This document shows, in pieces, positions 4,786 to 5,361 of a stretch of DNA of 5,361 bases. The number at the start of each line of letters is the position of its first letter. Position 1 is the stretch's first letter. Under the pieces are notes generated by a model, which saw only the letters and a list, made by a program, of their open reading frames with translations, did not search any database and was not told the origin of the DNA. The stretch spans positions 1-5,361 of the forward strand of contig JAJZQR010000344.1 in NCBI GenBank assembly GCA_021806765.1, in the 5' to 3' direction. The stretch is from Chloroflexota bacterium (GTDB taxonomy: Bacteria > Chloroflexota > UBA6077). The position numbers were made by a program, and so were the translations under genes.

Positions 4786-5361
4786 CCTGTCTCCCCCCTG
4801 TTCGAAGGCAGGCCCGGACGCTTGCTTTCGTTGAATAGCCCCTGCACCTGTTGGGCTCCTCGAACCCGTCGAGGCAGGATGGGGATCTTCCCCCGCACGA
4901 ACAGCCCGAGCCCTGCCCCCAGATCCCCCAGCCAGTCGTGACTTCGCAGCTTCAGCAGCCCGATCAGGGTCGCCTCGTGAAGCCTGCCGTACCGCCTGAC
5001 CACGTCGATGAAGCTCCGGTGGAAGGACGCTACCCTTCGCTCTCCGGGCGCGTATCCCTCTGCCTGGGCCATCTGCCGGAGGGAGTCCATCACCGCCGCC
5101 ACGTCTATCTCGTTGGGGCAGCGGTCCGAGCAGGTCAGGCACGAGGTGCAGAGCCAGATCGCCCGACTCTGCAGCAACTGCTCCTTGAGCCCCAGTTGGA
5201 CCATACGAACCGCTCGATCCGGGGTATAGTCCATCCCCTCGGCCACCGGACAGCCGGCGCTGCACTTGAGGCAGCGGAAGCAACTCCGAACCGGCTGTCC
5301 GCTGCGCTTCTCGACAGCCCTCAGGAACGCGAAATCGGGCCTCACGATCTGGGCTGACTGA
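4782..5361 (-). CDS. hdrC: Heterodisulfide reductase subunit C (two [4Fe-4S] clusters), 5' end outside the window
   Basis: A small soluble ferredoxin-like subunit that carries electrons from HdrA to HdrB. Numbered from the in-frame GTG at 5345 it has 187 residues, with C22-x2-C25-x2-C28-x3-C32-P ('CFRCLKCSAGCP') and C66-x2-C69-x2-C72-x3-C76-P ('CTSCLTCSDRCP'), the two HdrC [4Fe-4S] motifs. The helix before the first motif (RPDFAFLRAVEKRSGQPVRS) is typical. The GTG at 5345 has no Shine-Dalgarno sequence, and the frame stays open to the window edge (reading QSAQI before it), so the true start probably lies just beyond the right edge. The C-terminal tail (about 150-187) is basic and poorly conserved. 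The stop (TGA, 4784-4782) overlaps the hdrB GTG. It is the first Hdr gene visible in this operon. Confidence 0.93.
   Translation of the reverse strand, partial: QSAQIVRPDFAFLRAVEKRSGQPVRSCFRCLKCSAGCPVAEGMDYTPDRAVRMVQLGLKEQLLQSRAIWLCTSCLTCSDRCPNEIDVAAVMDSLRQMAQAEGYAPGERRVASFHRSFIDVVRRYGRLHEATLIGLLKLRSHDWLGDLGAGLGLFVRGKIPILPRRVRGAQQVQGLFNESKRPGLPSNRGETG
4791..4798 (-). promoter_or_regulatory. hdrB ribosome binding site inside the hdrC end
   Basis: GGGGGGAG on the minus strand, followed by ACAGG and the GTG start at 4785. It lies within the last codons of hdrC and fixes the hdrB start at the GTGA overlap rather than at any of the many upstream in-frame starts. Confidence 0.7.

Noticed and set aside
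4786..5283. Upstream extension of the hdrB frame across hdrC
   Set aside because: It is a shifted reading of HdrC with no homology of its own; the GTG at 4785 with its strong Shine-Dalgarno sequence is the start.

Overview
The window is a stretch of one minus-strand operon for a heterodisulfide reductase (Hdr) type electron-transfer complex. In transcription order (right to left) it holds hdrC (5' end off the right edge), hdrB, a double-length hdrA, mvhD, and the first 46 codons of a fifth gene that resembles FrhB/FdhB-type F420 hydrogenase or formate dehydrogenase beta subunits. Nothing convincing is coded on the plus strand; its long open frames are GC-driven shadows of the Hdr genes.

The genes are tightly packed at the right: hdrC and hdrB overlap by 4 nt (GTGA), and hdrB and hdrA are separated by only a few bases. 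The left part is looser. The hdrA-mvhD gap (about 106 nt) and the mvhD-fifth gene gap (120 nt) are filled by repeats: a heptamer tandem array, two hairpins, one unit of a 33-nt palindromic repeat, and a foldback element with 7-bp terminal inverted repeats. Two more units of the 33-nt repeat, placed head to head, lie inside the hdrA reading frame at the linker between its two halves. No gap exceeds 300 bases. I see no tRNA, rRNA, CRISPR, insertion sequence, promoter or U-tract terminator; the operon promoter should lie upstream of hdrC, outside the window.

Expected joint function, from family knowledge: HdrC (two [4Fe-4S]) relays electrons to HdrB, whose two CCG cysteine motifs form the non-cubane clusters that reduce a disulfide. 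HdrA is the flavin-based electron-bifurcating hub, with ferredoxin-type clusters as entry and exit wires. MvhD ([2Fe-2S]) is the adaptor that passes electrons from a hydrogenase or formate/F420 module into HdrA. The fifth gene may belong to that donor module.

The organism is probably a bacterium. The DNA is GC-rich with GTG starts, and the AGTGCTG tandem and the 'GTAGGGC...GCCCTAC' and 'CCCTCACCC...GGGAGAGGG' dispersed repeats are of a kind I associate with Chloroflexota (Anaerolineae/Dehalococcoidia-like) and some other environmental bacteria. This taxonomic guess is an inference from style, not a search result. The physiological disulfide or other acceptor is unknown.
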